Below are positions 7,552 to 16,098 of a stretch of 36,070 nt of DNA, in pieces. The translations under genes and the position numbers were made by a program. Source of the DNA: an uncultured Eubacteriales bacterium (GTDB lineage Bacteria > Bacillota > Clostridia > Oscillospirales > Oscillospiraceae); NCBI GenBank assembly GCA_900544765.1, contig UQWI01000018.1, positions 1 to 36,070 of the forward strand, given 5' to 3'. The notes below the pieces were generated by a model that was not told where the DNA came from, ran no database searches, and saw only the letters and a list, made by a program, of their open reading frames with translations. Each line of letters starts with the position of its first letter. The first letter of the stretch is position 1.

Positions 7552-8150
7552 AACAGTCTGAGAGACGCGCAAAGAGCCGAGCGGCCATACTTGACGTGGC
7601 GTTCGCCGAGTTCGGGGAACGCGGGTACGCCGGAGCCACTGTGGACGGCGTCTGCGCACGGGGAAGCATATCCAAGGGCATGATGTACCATTACTATAAG
7701 GGCAAGGACGAGCTCTTTTGCGAGTGCGTGAAGGAGATGTTCTCCGCGCTGGCGGGATGCCTGGGCGAATACCTCGAGAACCCGGACGACGGGGACGCCG
7801 AGGCCCTGTTCTCCGGCTATTTTATGAGCAGGGAACGCTTCTTCGCCGCCAATCCAAATATGCGCGCCGTGTTTGAGGACGCCGTGCTGCGCACTCCGCC
7901 GCAGCTGGCCGATGAGATAAAGCGGCTGCGCGGCCCGATGCGCGAGCGTAACCGCGAGCTGCTGAACCGCATGCTCGAAAAGACGCGGCTCCGGCCCGGA
8001 ATCAGCGAGAGCGAAACTCGACGTTGGTTCGACGCGGTCGAGGCGCTGCTGCCCGAGCTGATGCTGCGGCTCTGCGAGGGCGGGGGCAGCGCCGAGGAGC
8101 AGGCCAAGCTGGTGCTGGGCATGCTGCTGTTTGGTATACTGGACGGCTGA
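7548..8150 (+). CDS. TetR-family regulator of the antiporter operon
   Basis: A 200-residue TetR protein. Residues about 10-55 form the DNA-binding domain: AILDVAFAEFGERGYAG, then ARGSISKGMMYHYYKGKDEL with the typical HTH and YxYYKxKDEL end. The C-terminal all-helical part is the ligand-binding and dimer domain, which is not conserved enough to name a ligand. It starts inside the antiporter stop (ATGA overlap), so translation is coupled. It most likely represses its own operon through the two AATAGACG palindromes. A strong terminator follows. Confidence 0.88.
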   Translation: MKQSERRAKSRAAILDVAFAEFGERGYAGATVDGVCARGSISKGMMYHYYKGKDELFCECVKEMFSALAGCLGEYLENPDDGDAEALFSGYFMSRERFFAANPNMRAVFEDAVLRTPPQLADEIKRLRGPMRERNRELLNRMLEKTRLRPGISESETRRWFDAVEALLPELMLRLCEGGGSAEEQAKLVLGMLLFGILDG

Positions 8151-8190
8151 GCGGCAGGCCGGCGCCAAATCCCTGCGTGGTCAAACATGA

Positions 8191-8228
8191 GCGGTGAAGC
8201 GGGTTATAAGTCCCGCTTCACCGCTTTT
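8191..8228 (+). terminator. Intrinsic terminator of the antiporter-tetR operon
   Basis: GCGGTGAAGCGGG and its exact complement flank an 8-nt loop, followed by TTTT. Confidence 0.85.
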
Positions 8229-8241
8229 CCTTTCCGGCGCA

Positions 8242-8270
8242 TTGACATCACGTCAGGATGGTGCTACAAT
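8242..8270 (+). promoter_or_regulatory. Promoter of the DUF362-flavodoxin-tetR operon
   Basis: A perfect TTGACA, 17-bp spacer and TACAAT. Start of transcription is predicted within the adjoining palindrome. Confidence 0.8.
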
Positions 8271-8276
8271 ACACAT

Positions 8277-8293
8277 GCTGACACTGTGTCAGC
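8277..8293. promoter_or_regulatory. Palindromic operator at the transcription start
   Basis: GCTGACACTGTGTCAGC, a perfect 8-bp inverted repeat around one central base, placed 6 bp after the -10 box. Likely bound by the TetR protein encoded third in this operon. Confidence 0.75.
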
Positions 8294-8339
8294 GATATGG
8301 CGCTAAAAATTTGATTTAAAGCCAGTGGGAGGAACATCT

Positions 8340-9230
8340 ATGAAATCCAAGGTATATTTCACAAAAGAGCTTAGCCCCGAGGCTGTTGTCAAGGCGTATA
8401 ACGCCCTGGGCGTAGCGCTGCCGGGCAAGGTGGCGGTAAAGATTCACACAGGGGAACAGGGCAACCAGAACTACATGCCGCCCGAGTTCTGGAAGCCGAT
8501 GATAGACGCCATCGGCGGCACCGTGTGCGAGACCAACACCGCCTACGGCGACGCCAGCGCGGGCGTGCGAGACCACACTGACACCCACCTCAAGCTCATA
8601 GAGGAGCACGGCTGGAACAAGTACTTCACCGTCGATCTCATGGACATCGAGGGCCCGGACCTGGTCTGGCCCATCCCGGACGGCAAGGTGCTCAAGGAGA
8701 ACCACGTCCCGGCGCACATCGTGAACTATGACAGCATGCTCGTCCTTGCGCACTTCAAGGGCCACCCCATGGGCGGCTATGGCGGAGCGCTCAAGCAGCT
8801 GGCCATCGGCTGCGCCAGCGCCAAGGGCAAGGCGCTCATCCACTCCGCGGGCGTGACCAACGACCGCTTTGAGTGCTGGCAAAAGCACGCGGACAAGACC
8901 GCGTTCCCCGAGGCCATGGCCGACGCGGCGAGCAGCATTTACCGCCACTTTGAGGGCAAGATCGCCTTCGTCAACGTCATGAAGAACCTCTCCGTCGACT
9001 GCGACTGCTGCGCCGTGGCCGAGGACCCCTGCATGGCCGACATCGGCATCCTCGCCTCGCTCGACCCGGTGGCCATAGACCAGGCCTGCATGGACCTCGT
9101 CATGGGCTCCGACGACCCGGGCAAGGAGCACTTCATGGGACGCGTCAATTCCCGCAACGGCATCCACACCATAGAGGCCGCGGCAGAGCTCGGTTTCGGC
9201 ACCCGCGAGTACGAGCTCATAGAGCTGTGA
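8340..9230 (+). CDS. DUF362 domain protein
   Basis: A 296-residue protein of the DUF362 family, whose members are often linked to iron-sulfur proteins and have no settled function. Typical residues are KVAVKIHTGEQGNQNYMPP, TNTAYGDASAG, the central HFKGHPMGGYGGALKQLAIG and DCDCCAVAEDPCMADIGIL; the latter holds four Cys that could bind metal or a cluster, although no separate ferredoxin domain is present. GGGAGGA precedes the start at MKSKVYF. It is first in an operon with a flavodoxin and a TetR regulator, so it probably takes part in a redox reaction induced by a small molecule. Confidence 0.8.
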   Translation: MKSKVYFTKELSPEAVVKAYNALGVALPGKVAVKIHTGEQGNQNYMPPEFWKPMIDAIGGTVCETNTAYGDASAGVRDHTDTHLKLIEEHGWNKYFTVDLMDIEGPDLVWPIPDGKVLKENHVPAHIVNYDSMLVLAHFKGHPMGGYGGALKQLAIGCASAKGKALIHSAGVTNDRFECWQKHADKTAFPEAMADAASSIYRHFEGKIAFVNVMKNLSVDCDCCAVAEDPCMADIGILASLDPVAIDQACMDLVMGSDDPGKEHFMGRVNSRNGIHTIEAAAELGFGTREYELIEL

Positions 9231-9246
9231 GGCAGGGGCTGACGCA

Positions 9247-9717
9247 ATGAGCGGCATACTTGTAGCCTATTTTTCGCCCACCGGCGCCACGAAGCGCGCG
9301 GCGAGGGAGATAGCCGGCGCCGTGGGCGGAGACCTGTATGAGATTCGCCCGGAGAAGCCCTACACCGCTGCGGACCTGGACTGGATGGACAAGCGCAGCC
9401 GCAGCACGCTGGAGATGAACGACCCCGCGAGCCGTCCGGCCATGGCCGGGGACGTCCCGGATGTGAGCGGCTATGACACGGTTTTCCTCGGCTTCCCCAT
9501 CTGGTGGTATGTTGAGCCTCGCATCGTGGACACCTTCCTCGAGAGCTGTGACTTCTCCGGCAAGCTCGTGATACCCTTCGCCACCTCCGGCGGCAGCGGG
9601 ATTGAAAAGGCCGAAAAGAGCCTCAGAGCCAACTGCCCGTGTGCAAAGTGGGAGAAGGGACAGCGCGTCGGCGGCTCCGGAGCCGGTGAATGGGCGAAAC
9701 GCGCCCTCAACGGCTGA
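9247..9717 (+). CDS. Flavodoxin
   Basis: A 156-residue flavodoxin-like protein. The N-terminal phosphate-binding loop for FMN is visible in GILVAYFSPTGATKRAA; the isoalloxazine-flanking loops are GFPIWWYVEPRIVDTF and PFATSGGSGIEKAEKSL. The Trp pair after FPI is characteristic of the subgroup widespread in Firmicutes. It lies 16 nt after the DUF362 gene, and the two probably share electrons or substrate. The length is normal and no extra domain is seen. Confidence 0.88.
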   Translation: MSGILVAYFSPTGATKRAAREIAGAVGGDLYEIRPEKPYTAADLDWMDKRSRSTLEMNDPASRPAMAGDVPDVSGYDTVFLGFPIWWYVEPRIVDTFLESCDFSGKLVIPFATSGGSGIEKAEKSLRANCPCAKWEKGQRVGGSGAGEWAKRALNG

Positions 9718-9755
9718 GCGAGGGCTGCAATCAACACGGAAAAGGGGTATGAGCC

Positions 9756-10385
9756 ATGCCCAGGGGCTCGGAAGAGCTGACAAACGCCAGAAAAGAAGAG
9801 ATAGTCAACGCCTGCGCCGCCCTCTATGAGACGATAGGGTTCAGGGACATGACGATTCGAGATATAGCGGCCAAGACCACCTTTACCCGTACCTCGATAT
9901 ACAACTATTTTCAGACGAAGGAAGAGATATTCCTGGCCCTCCTGCAGCGGGAGCACGAGCTATGGACAGCCGACCTCGAGGCGATAGCGCGCAGTCACGA
10001 GACGCTATCCGCCGACGGCTTCGCGGACGAGCTCTCCCGCACGCTGGAGAAGCGCGCCTGCATGCTAAAGCTTATGAGCATGAACCTCTACGACATGGAG
10101 GGCAACAGCCGCATGGAAAACCTTGTGGCCTTCAAAACCGTCTATGCCGCTGCGCGAGAGGCCGTGGCAGGCTGCCTGAAGAAGTTTTTCCCGCGCATGA
10201 GCGATTTGGACAGGCAGGAATTCATATACGCCCTGTTTCCGTTCATGTTCGGCGTATATCCGTACACGACGGCCAGTGAGAAGCAGAAGGAGGCCATGGA
10301 GCTGGCACATTTGGATTATCCGGCCTATTCAATTTACGAAATAGTTAGGGCATTTGTGTCCCGGCTTCTCAGGACTTTCCCGTGA
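9756..10385 (+). CDS. TetR-family regulator of the flavodoxin operon
   Basis: A 209-residue TetR protein. The N-terminal HTH region reads IVNACAALYETIGFRDMTI, then IAAKTTFTRTSIYNYFQTKE, matching the TetR consensus through the YNYFxxKEE recognition end. The C-terminal domain is helical and contains two Phe-rich segments (FIYALFPFMFGVYPYT). It is preceded by AAAAGGGG. As third gene of the operon it most likely controls it through the GCTGACAC palindrome at the promoter. Ligand unknown. Confidence 0.86.
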   Translation: MPRGSEELTNARKEEIVNACAALYETIGFRDMTIRDIAAKTTFTRTSIYNYFQTKEEIFLALLQREHELWTADLEAIARSHETLSADGFADELSRTLEKRACMLKLMSMNLYDMEGNSRMENLVAFKTVYAAAREAVAGCLKKFFPRMSDLDRQEFIYALFPFMFGVYPYTTASEKQKEAMELAHLDYPAYSIYEIVRAFVSRLLRTFP

Positions 10386-10436
10386 GCGGCCGCGGCGTTG
10401 AAGCTTTTGGCTGCAATCGCGCAAATTCAATAAGCA

Positions 10437-10466
10437 GGGCGTGCGCCGGAAAGGCGCACGCCTTTT
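10437..10466 (+). terminator. Intrinsic terminator after the flavodoxin-tetR operon
   Basis: GCGTGCGCC, loop GGAAA, GGCGCACGC, then CTTTTA. Confidence 0.88.
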
Positions 10467-10546
10467 ATAATGCGCTGCATGTGGGCGCAGAGAAGGCCGT
10501 GAGAATTCTCAAAGCGGTGCAGATACATTATTTAGCGTTTTGCCTA

Positions 10547-10575
10547 TTGCAAGTGTACCACATATAGCGTATAAT
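10547..10575 (+). promoter_or_regulatory. Promoter of nrdAB
   Basis: TTGCAA, 17-bp spacer and perfect TATAAT, 35 bp before the nrdA start. The spacer holds CCACATATAGCG, only vaguely like half of an NrdR box. Confidence 0.65.
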
Positions 10576-10610
10576 GTCCTCCGTGTGATTTTGGATAAGG
10601 AGAAAGAGTC

Positions 10611-13124
10611 ATGGATGTGATAAAACGCAGCGGGTCTGTGCAGGAGTATGACCCGCAGAAGATAACCGGCGCGATGAGGAAGGCCTTTGCCAGCGTGAAC
10701 CAGGTCTGCGGCGACGCCGTGCTTGCGGACATGCTCGCACAGGTAGAGCGCGCCATGGGGGAAGGGGCGCGCACCGTTGAGGCCATACAGGACGAGGTGG
10801 AGCGCGCGCTGATGGCGAACGGCTTCTACGACGCCGCCAAGAGCTACATATTGTACCGCCAGAAGCGCTCGGAAAAGCGCGCGGTGCGCCGTGCGCTCAC
10901 GGATGCTGCGGGGGCTCCGGGCCTGGAGGACTGCCTGCTCGGGATAGAGCGAGACTTCCCTCAGGAGGAGTACGATCTGACCACGCTCGGCGGCAAGTTT
11001 TCCGGCTTCCTCAAGAGCGGCATGAGCCGCAGCGAGGCGCTCGCCGCACTGGTGAAGGCGGCGGTGGAGCTCACCACCCAGCAGGCGCCGAAGTGGGAGC
11101 TCATCGCGGCGCGGCTGCTAAACTTCAGCTTTGAGCTGGAGCTTGCAGGCGAGCTGGAGAGCCGCGGCATACACAGCTTTTACGAGAAGCTGCGCTACCT
11201 GACCGACGAGGGACTCTACGGCGAGTATATCCTCGAGCACTACACTCGCGAGGAAATAGACGAGGCGGCGGGTTTCATCTGCCAGGAGCGGAACAAACTC
11301 TTCACCTATTCGGGCCTCGACCTGATGCTGCGCCGCTATGTGATTCAGACCCACCAGCGCGTGCCGCTTGAGACGCCGCAGGAGATGTACCTCGGCATCG
11401 CGCTGCACCTGGCAATGGAGGAGGGGAGCGGCCGCCTCGGCTGGGTGCGCAAGTTCTACGACATGCTCAGCCGGCAGGAGGTCACGATGGCCACGCCGAC
11501 GCTCTCCAACGCGCGCAAGCCCTATCACCAGCTCTCCAGCTGCTTCATAGACACCGTGCCGGACAGCCTGGAGGGTATCTACCGCAGCATAGACAACTTC
11601 GCCCAGGTCAGCAAGTTCGGCGGCGGAATGGGGCTCTACTTCGGCAAGGTGCGCGCCACCGGCAGTTCCATACGCGGCTTCGACGGCGCGGCGGGCGGCG
11701 TCATACGCTGGATCAAACTCGTCAACGACACGGCCGTGGCCGTCGACCAGCTCGGCATGCGCCAGGGCGCGGCGGCGGTGTACCTCGACGCCTGGCACAA
11801 GGATTTGCCGGAGTTTTTGCAGCTGCGCACGAATAACGGCGACGACCGCATGAAGGCGCACGACATCTTCCCGGCCGTCTGCTATCCCGACCTCTTCTGG
11901 CGCCTGGCCAAAGAGAACCTGGACAGCCCCTGGTATCTCATGTGCCCGCACGAGATACTCACGGTCAAGGGCTACGCCCTCGAGGACTACTACGGCGAGG
12001 AGTGGGAGCGCCGCTACCTCGACTGCGTAGCTGACGCGCGCATATCCAAGCGCACGGTCACGGTCAAGGACATCGTCCGACTGGTGCTCAAGAGCGCCGT
12101 GGAGACCGGCACGCCCTTCACTTTCAACCGCGACGCCGTCAACCGCGCCAACCCCAACGGCCACCGGGGGATAATCTACTGCTCCAACCTCTGCACGGAG
12201 ATAGCGCAGAACATGGCGCCCATAGAGAGCGTGTCCACCGAGGTGGTGACCGAGGGCGGCGACACCGTGGTAGTGACCACCACGCGCCCCGGCGAGTTCG
12301 TGGTCTGCAACCTCGCCAGCCTCGTGCTCGGCAACATCCCTGTGGAGGACGACGCATACCTGCACGAGCTTGTCGGCACCGTCGTGCGCGCGCTGGACAA
12401 CGTCATAGACCTCAACTTCTACCCGCTGCCGTATGCGAAGATAACCAACCGCCGCTACCGCAGCATCGGCCTGGGCGTGAGCGGCTACCACCACATGCTG
12501 GCCAAGCGCGGCATCATGTGGGAGAGCGAGGAGCACCTCGCCTTCGCCGACAGGGTGTTCGAGCGCATCAACCACGCCGCCATCGCGGCCAGCAGCGCCC
12601 TCGCCGCCGAAAAAGGCAGCTACGACTACTTCGAGGGCAGCGACTGGCAGACCGGGGAGTACTTCACCAAGCGCGGCTACGACTCGGATGAGTGGAAGGC
12701 CCTCGCCGGGACCGTGGCGAAGCAGGGCATGCGCAACGCCTACCTCCTGGCCATCGCCCCCACCAGCAGCACCAGCATCCTCTCCGGCACCACTGCGGGC
12801 CTCGACCCCGTGATGAACCGCTTCTTCCTCGAGGAGAAGAAGGGCGTCATGCTGCCGCGTGTCGCGCCGGAGCTGAGCCCCGAGACCTACTGGTTCTACA
12901 AGAACGCCCACGTCATAGACCAGAGCTGGTCCGTGCGCGCCTGCGGCGTGCGCCAGCGCCACATAGACCAGGCGCAGAGCATGAACCTCTATATAACCAA
13001 CGACTTCACCATGCGCCAGGTGCTGCGGCTCTACGTCCTCGCCTGGGAGTGCGGCGTCAAGACCATATACTATGTGCGCAGCAAGTCCCTCGAAGTGGAA
13101 GAGTGCGAGAGCTGCGCGTCCTGA
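10611..13124 (+). CDS. nrdA: Class I ribonucleotide reductase, large subunit
   Basis: An 837-residue alpha subunit that reduces ribonucleoside diphosphates to deoxyribonucleotides. Residues 1-90 are an ATP-cone (VIKRSGSVQEYDPQKITGAM), the allosteric activity switch. Catalytic residues are visible: the redox Cys of QLSSCFIDT (residue 311), NLCTEI with the thiyl-radical Cys 528 and its Glu, the second redox Cys 566 in VCNLASLVLGN, and the C-terminal pair CESC that is re-reduced by thioredoxin. The Tyr pair of the radical path is in KTIYYVRSKS. The gap between Cys 528 and 566 is longer than in E. coli NrdA (38 against 23 residues), as in other NrdA subclasses. AAGGAGAAAG precedes the start; nrdB follows after 14 nt. 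Confidence 0.95.
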   Translation: MDVIKRSGSVQEYDPQKITGAMRKAFASVNQVCGDAVLADMLAQVERAMGEGARTVEAIQDEVERALMANGFYDAAKSYILYRQKRSEKRAVRRALTDAAGAPGLEDCLLGIERDFPQEEYDLTTLGGKFSGFLKSGMSRSEALAALVKAAVELTTQQAPKWELIAARLLNFSFELELAGELESRGIHSFYEKLRYLTDEGLYGEYILEHYTREEIDEAAGFICQERNKLFTYSGLDLMLRRYVIQTHQRVPLETPQEMYLGIALHLAMEEGSGRLGWVRKFYDMLSRQEVTMATPTLSNARKPYHQLSSCFIDTVPDSLEGIYRSIDNFAQVSKFGGGMGLYFGKVRATGSSIRGFDGAAGGVIRWIKLVNDTAVAVDQLGMRQGAAAVYLDAWHKDLPEFLQLRTNNGDDRMKAHDIFPAVCYPDLFWRLAKENLDSPWYLMCPHEILTVKGYALEDYYGEEWERRYLDCVADARISKRTVTVKDIVRLVLKSAVETGTPFTFNRDAVNRANPNGHRGIIYCSNLCTEIAQNMAPIESVSTEVVTEGGDTVVVTTTRPGEFVVCNLASLVLGNIPVEDDAYLHELVGTVVRALDNVIDLNFYPLPYAKITNRRYRSIGLGVSGYHHMLAKRGIMWESEEHLAFADRVFERINHAAIAASSALAAEKGSYDYFEGSDWQTGEYFTKRGYDSDEWKALAGTVAKQGMRNAYLLAIAPTSSTSILSGTTAGLDPVMNRFFLEEKKGVMLPRVAPELSPETYWFYKNAHVIDQSWSVRACGVRQRHIDQAQSMNLYITNDFTMRQVLRLYVLAWECGVKTIYYVRSKSLEVEECESCAS

Positions 13125-13138
13125 GAGGAGAGAGCAAC

Positions 13139-14182
13139 ATGGCAGAGCTGAAGAAAAAGCCCCTTTTCAACCCCACGGGCGACACCGAGGTGCGCCTACG
13201 CCGCATGATAGGCGGCAACACCACCAACCTCAACGACTTCAACAACATGCGCTATCCCTGGGTCAGCAGCTGGTACCGCCAGGCGATGAACAACTTCTGG
13301 ATACCAGAGGAGATAAACCTCAGCCAGGACGTCAAGGACTACCCGAACCTCTCCAAGAGCGAGCGCACGGCCTACGACAAGATACTCAGCTTCCTGGTGT
13401 TCCTGGACAGCATCCAGACCGCCAACCTGCCCTGCATAGGCGAGTACGTCACCGCCAACGAGGTGAACCTCTGCCTGAACATACAGACCTTCCAGGAGTG
13501 CGTCCACTCGCAGAGCTACAGCTACATGCTTGACACCATCTGCTCCCCCACGGAGCGCGACGACATCCTCTACCAGTGGAAAACAGACGAGCACCTTCTG
13601 CGCCGCAACACCTTCATAGGCGACCTGTACAACGAGTTCCAGGTGAAAAAGGACGCCTTTACCCTGCTCAAGGTCATGATGGCCAACTACATCCTCGAGG
13701 GTATATACTTCTACTCGGGCTTCATGTTCTTCTACAACCTCGCCCGCAACGGCAAGATGCCCGGCTCTGCGCAGGAGATACGCTATATCAACCGCGACGA
13801 GAACACACATCTCTGGCTGTTCCGCAGCATCATCCACGAGCTGCAGAAGGAGAACCCGGAGCTCTTCACCGACGAGAACGTCGCCGTCCTGCGCGAAATG
13901 ATTGAGGAAGGCGTCAGGCAGGAGATAGCCTGGGGCCACTACGTCATAGGCGACGACATCCCGGGACTGACGCGCGACATGGTCAGCAGCTACATCAAGT
14001 ACCTCGGCAACCTGCGCTGGGCGGGCCTGGGCTACGGCACGCTGTACGAGGGCTTTGAGACCGAGCCCGAGAACATGGCCTGGGTCAGCCAGTACTCCAA
14101 CGCCAACATGGTCAAGACCGACTTCTTCGAGGCCAAGAGCACAGCTTACGCCAAGAGCACCGCGCTGGTAGACGACCTGTAA
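13139..14182 (+). CDS. nrdB: Class I ribonucleotide reductase, radical-bearing small subunit
   Basis: A 347-residue beta subunit that houses the metal centre and stable radical. The ligands are visible: Asp in VFLDSIQTAN, Glu and His in QECVHSQSYSYML, Glu in NYILEGIYFYSG, and Glu and His in RDENTHLWLF. The radical tyrosine is present four residues after the first His (VHSQSY), so this is not the tyrosine-less Ic or later subtypes. AGGAGAGAG precedes the ATG. It is co-transcribed with nrdA. Class I enzymes require oxygen or an activating oxidant, so an anaerobe would use this pair under micro-oxic or oxidative conditions, usually beside an oxygen-sensitive class III enzyme elsewhere. Confidence 0.95.
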   Translation: MAELKKKPLFNPTGDTEVRLRRMIGGNTTNLNDFNNMRYPWVSSWYRQAMNNFWIPEEINLSQDVKDYPNLSKSERTAYDKILSFLVFLDSIQTANLPCIGEYVTANEVNLCLNIQTFQECVHSQSYSYMLDTICSPTERDDILYQWKTDEHLLRRNTFIGDLYNEFQVKKDAFTLLKVMMANYILEGIYFYSGFMFFYNLARNGKMPGSAQEIRYINRDENTHLWLFRSIIHELQKENPELFTDENVAVLREMIEEGVRQEIAWGHYVIGDDIPGLTRDMVSSYIKYLGNLRWAGLGYGTLYEGFETEPENMAWVSQYSNANMVKTDFFEAKSTAYAKSTALVDDL

Positions 14183-14197
14183 TTTCAAACCCGCAGG

Positions 14198-14229
14198 GCT
14201 CCCCCGCACGGCGGGGGAGCTATTTTAAA
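14198..14229 (+). terminator. Intrinsic terminator of nrdAB
   Basis: GCTCCCCCGC, loop ACG, GCGGGGGAGC, then TATTTTAAAT. Confidence 0.88.
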
Positions 14230-14233
14230 TCGC

Positions 14234-14260
14234 ATTTACCTATTGACAAAGTAGGCAAAT
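14234..14260. promoter_or_regulatory. Rrf2-type operator 1 at the iscS promoter
   Basis: ATTTACCTA-N9-TAGGCAAAT, an inverted repeat whose spacer contains the -35 box. It matches operator 2 located 37 bp downstream (centre to centre). Confidence 0.72.
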
Positions 14261-14271
14261 GGCGCTATCTT
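14243..14271 (+). promoter_or_regulatory. Promoter of the iscS-iscU operon
   Basis: A perfect TTGACA, 17-bp spacer and TATCTT. The -35 lies inside operator 1 and the -10 abuts operator 2. Confidence 0.8.
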
Positions 14272-14297
14272 ATTACCTAGTTAATAAGTAGGTAAAT
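14272..14297. promoter_or_regulatory. Rrf2-type operator 2 at the iscS promoter
   Basis: ATTACCTA-N9-TAGGTAAAT, a perfect inverted repeat with the same half sites and spacing as operator 1. Likely bound by the Rrf2 protein encoded two genes downstream. Confidence 0.75.
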
Positions 14298-14328
14298 AAA
14301 CCGGGCTATTACGATTAGGAGGTTTACC

Positions 14329-15519
14329 ATGTTTATATATCTGGACAACGCGGCGACGACGCGCGTGAGCGACACTGCGCTCAGCGCCATGCTGCCGTAT
14401 TTTCAGGAGCAGTACGGCAACCCCTCCAGCCTGTACGCCTTCGGCCAGGAGGCGAAGGAGGCGCTGGAGCGGGCCAGGGAAACGGTGGCCGGGCTGCTCA
14501 ACTGTGAGGCAGGGGAGATAATCTTCACCTCCGGCGGCAGCGAGGCGGACAACCAGGCCATACGCTCTGCCGCGGCCATAGGAGCGAGGGCCGGAAAGCG
14601 GCACATAATCTCCACGGCCTTTGAGCACCACGCGGTGCTGCACACGCTCTCAAAGCTGGAGAAGGAGGGCTTTGAAGTCACGCTGCTGGACGTGCATGAA
14701 AACGGTGTCGTCCGGCCCGAGGAGCTGGTTTCCGCCATCCGTCCGGACACCTGCCTGGTGACGGTCATGTACGCCAACAACGAGATAGGCACGATACAGC
14801 CGATAGCGGAGATTGGACGTATCTGCCGGGAAAAGGGCGTACTGTTCCACACGGACGCCGTGCAGGCGGCGGGGCACATACACATTGACGTACAGGCTCA
14901 GAACATAGACCTACTGTCCCTCTCGGCGCACAAGTTCCACGGCCCCAAGGGCGTGGGCGCGCTGTACGCCAGGCGGGGCATAGCGCTGTCCAATCTCATT
15001 GAGGGCGGCGCACAGGAGCGAGGAAAGCGGGCCGGAACGGAGAACACTGCGGCAGTTATGGGTATGGCGGCGGCATTGGAGGAGGCCTGCCGCAACATGG
15101 AGGGCAACGGCGCGCGAATGACTGCGCTGCGCGACCGGCTCATCTCCGGGCTTTCGCAAATGCCGCACTCAGTGCTCAACGGCGACGCAGAGCACAGGCT
15201 GCCCGGCAACGTGAACTTCTGCTTTGAGGGCATTGAGGGCGAGTCGCTGCTCCTGCTGCTGGATGACAGGGGTATCTGCGCGTCCTCGGGCTCGGCCTGC
15301 ACCTCCGGCTCGCTCGACCCGAGCCACGTCCTGCTGGCCATAGGCAGGCCGCACGAGGTGGCGCACGGCTCCCTGCGCCTCACGCTCTCGGAGGAGACGA
15401 GCGAGGCGGACATAGACTACACGATAAAGGCCGTTAAGGAGGTCGTGGCATATCTCAGAAGCATATCCCCGGTGTGGCGCGACCTTGAAAACGGAGTAAA
15501 ACAATACGTTATTCAGTGA
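14329..15519 (+). CDS. iscS: Cysteine desulfurase (IscS/NifS family)
   Basis: A 396-residue PLP enzyme that removes sulfur from cysteine as an enzyme-bound persulfide for cluster assembly. The start [12 protein letters not shown] is the family signature. The PLP-binding Lys is in [12 protein letters not shown], the active-site Cys in [18 protein letters not shown], and FEHHAVLHT and [10 protein letters not shown] contain the conserved His that stacks on or binds PLP. The long SGSACTSG loop marks the class I desulfurases (IscS/NifS). TAGGAGG precedes the start. iscU follows after 10 nt and an Rrf2 regulator after that. The promoter has two tandem operators, so expression probably responds to iron-sulfur or cysteine status. 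Confidence 0.93.
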   Translation: MFIYLDNAATTRVSDTALSAMLPYFQEQYGNPSSLYAFGQEAKEALERARETVAGLLNCEAGEIIFTSGGSEADNQAIRSAAAIGARAGKRHIISTAFEHHAVLHTLSKLEKEGFEVTLLDVHENGVVRPEELVSAIRPDTCLVTVMYANNEIGTIQPIAEIGRICREKGVLFHTDAVQAAGHIHIDVQAQNIDLLSLSAHKFHGPKGVGALYARRGIALSNLIEGGAQERGKRAGTENTAAVMGMAAALEEACRNMEGNGARMTALRDRLISGLSQMPHSVLNGDAEHRLPGNVNFCFEGIEGESLLLLLDDRGICASSGSACTSGSLDPSHVLLAIGRPHEVAHGSLRLTLSEETSEADIDYTIKAVKEVVAYLRSISPVWRDLENGVKQYVIQ

Positions 15520-15529
15520 GGTGAACATC

Positions 15530-15967
15530 ATGGCTCTTTACAGCGATACCGTTATGGAACATTTCCGCCATCCCAGGAACGTGGGCGTCATTGAGGATGC
15601 GGACGGGGTCGGCGAGGTCGGCAACGCCAAGTGCGGCGACATTATGAAGATATACCTTAAAATAGACGACGACGTCGTCACCGACGTCAAGTTCGAGACC
15701 TTCGGCTGCAGCAGCGCCATTGCGTCCAGCTCCATGGCGACGGAGATGATCAAGGGCAAACCCGTCTCCGAGGCGATGGAGCTTACGAACAAGGCCGTCG
15801 CCGAGGCGCTCGACGGCCTGCCCGCGCACAAGCTCCACTGCTCCGTGCTGGCCGAGGAGGCCGTCAAAAAGGCGCTGGAGGACTACTACCGGCGCAGGGG
15901 GATAGAATATAATCCCGCTTGCATGGAGAGCGACGCCTGCCAGGTGAGCTACGGCGCACAGGGGTGA
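15530..15967 (+). CDS. iscU: Iron-sulfur cluster scaffold protein (IscU/NifU-like)
   Basis: A 145-residue U-type scaffold on which the iron-sulfur cluster is built. The start LYSDTVMEHFRHPRNVG is typical. The three conserved cluster Cys are in NAKCGDIMK (with the Asp two residues on), TFGCSSAIASSSM and LHCSVLAEEA. Two further Cys lie near the C-terminus (ACMESDACQVS), a tail seen in clostridial members. The ATG at 15530 is preferred to the GTG three codons earlier because TGAGGTG lies 6 nt before it. It receives sulfur from the IscS encoded directly upstream. Confidence 0.92.
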   Translation: MALYSDTVMEHFRHPRNVGVIEDADGVGEVGNAKCGDIMKIYLKIDDDVVTDVKFETFGCSSAIASSSMATEMIKGKPVSEAMELTNKAVAEALDGLPAHKLHCSVLAEEAVKKALEDYYRRRGIEYNPACMESDACQVSYGAQG

Positions 15968-16041
15968 ATTGACCGCGAAGGGCGGCGTGCCGCCGCCGGC
16001 GCACTCCATTGGAACATAGGGACGAGGCGCGCAATTCGGGC

Positions 16042-16071
16042 TTGAACTGCGCGCCGGTTTCGTAATACAAT
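16042..16071 (+). promoter_or_regulatory. Putative separate promoter of the Rrf2 gene
   Basis: TTGAAC, 18-bp spacer and TACAAT, 27 bp before the Rrf2 start. The -35 lies in the loop of a GGCGCGCA/TGCGCGCC stem that may act as a weak terminator for iscSU. No copy of the TACCTA operator is seen here. Confidence 0.45.
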
Positions 16072-16098
16072 GGAGGCGAGTAATCGAGGTGTTCAAGT

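Noticed and set aside
10553..10575. Possible NrdR box before nrdA (CCACATATAGCG)
   Set aside because: It matches only one half of the ACACWATATATWGTGT-type consensus, and no second box at the expected spacing is visible.
11118..12962. Very long minus-strand open frame opposite nrdA
   Set aside because: It is a composition artefact of the GC-rich, third-position-biased nrdA gene; it lacks a start site and has a low-complexity Ala/Val/Glu/His pattern.
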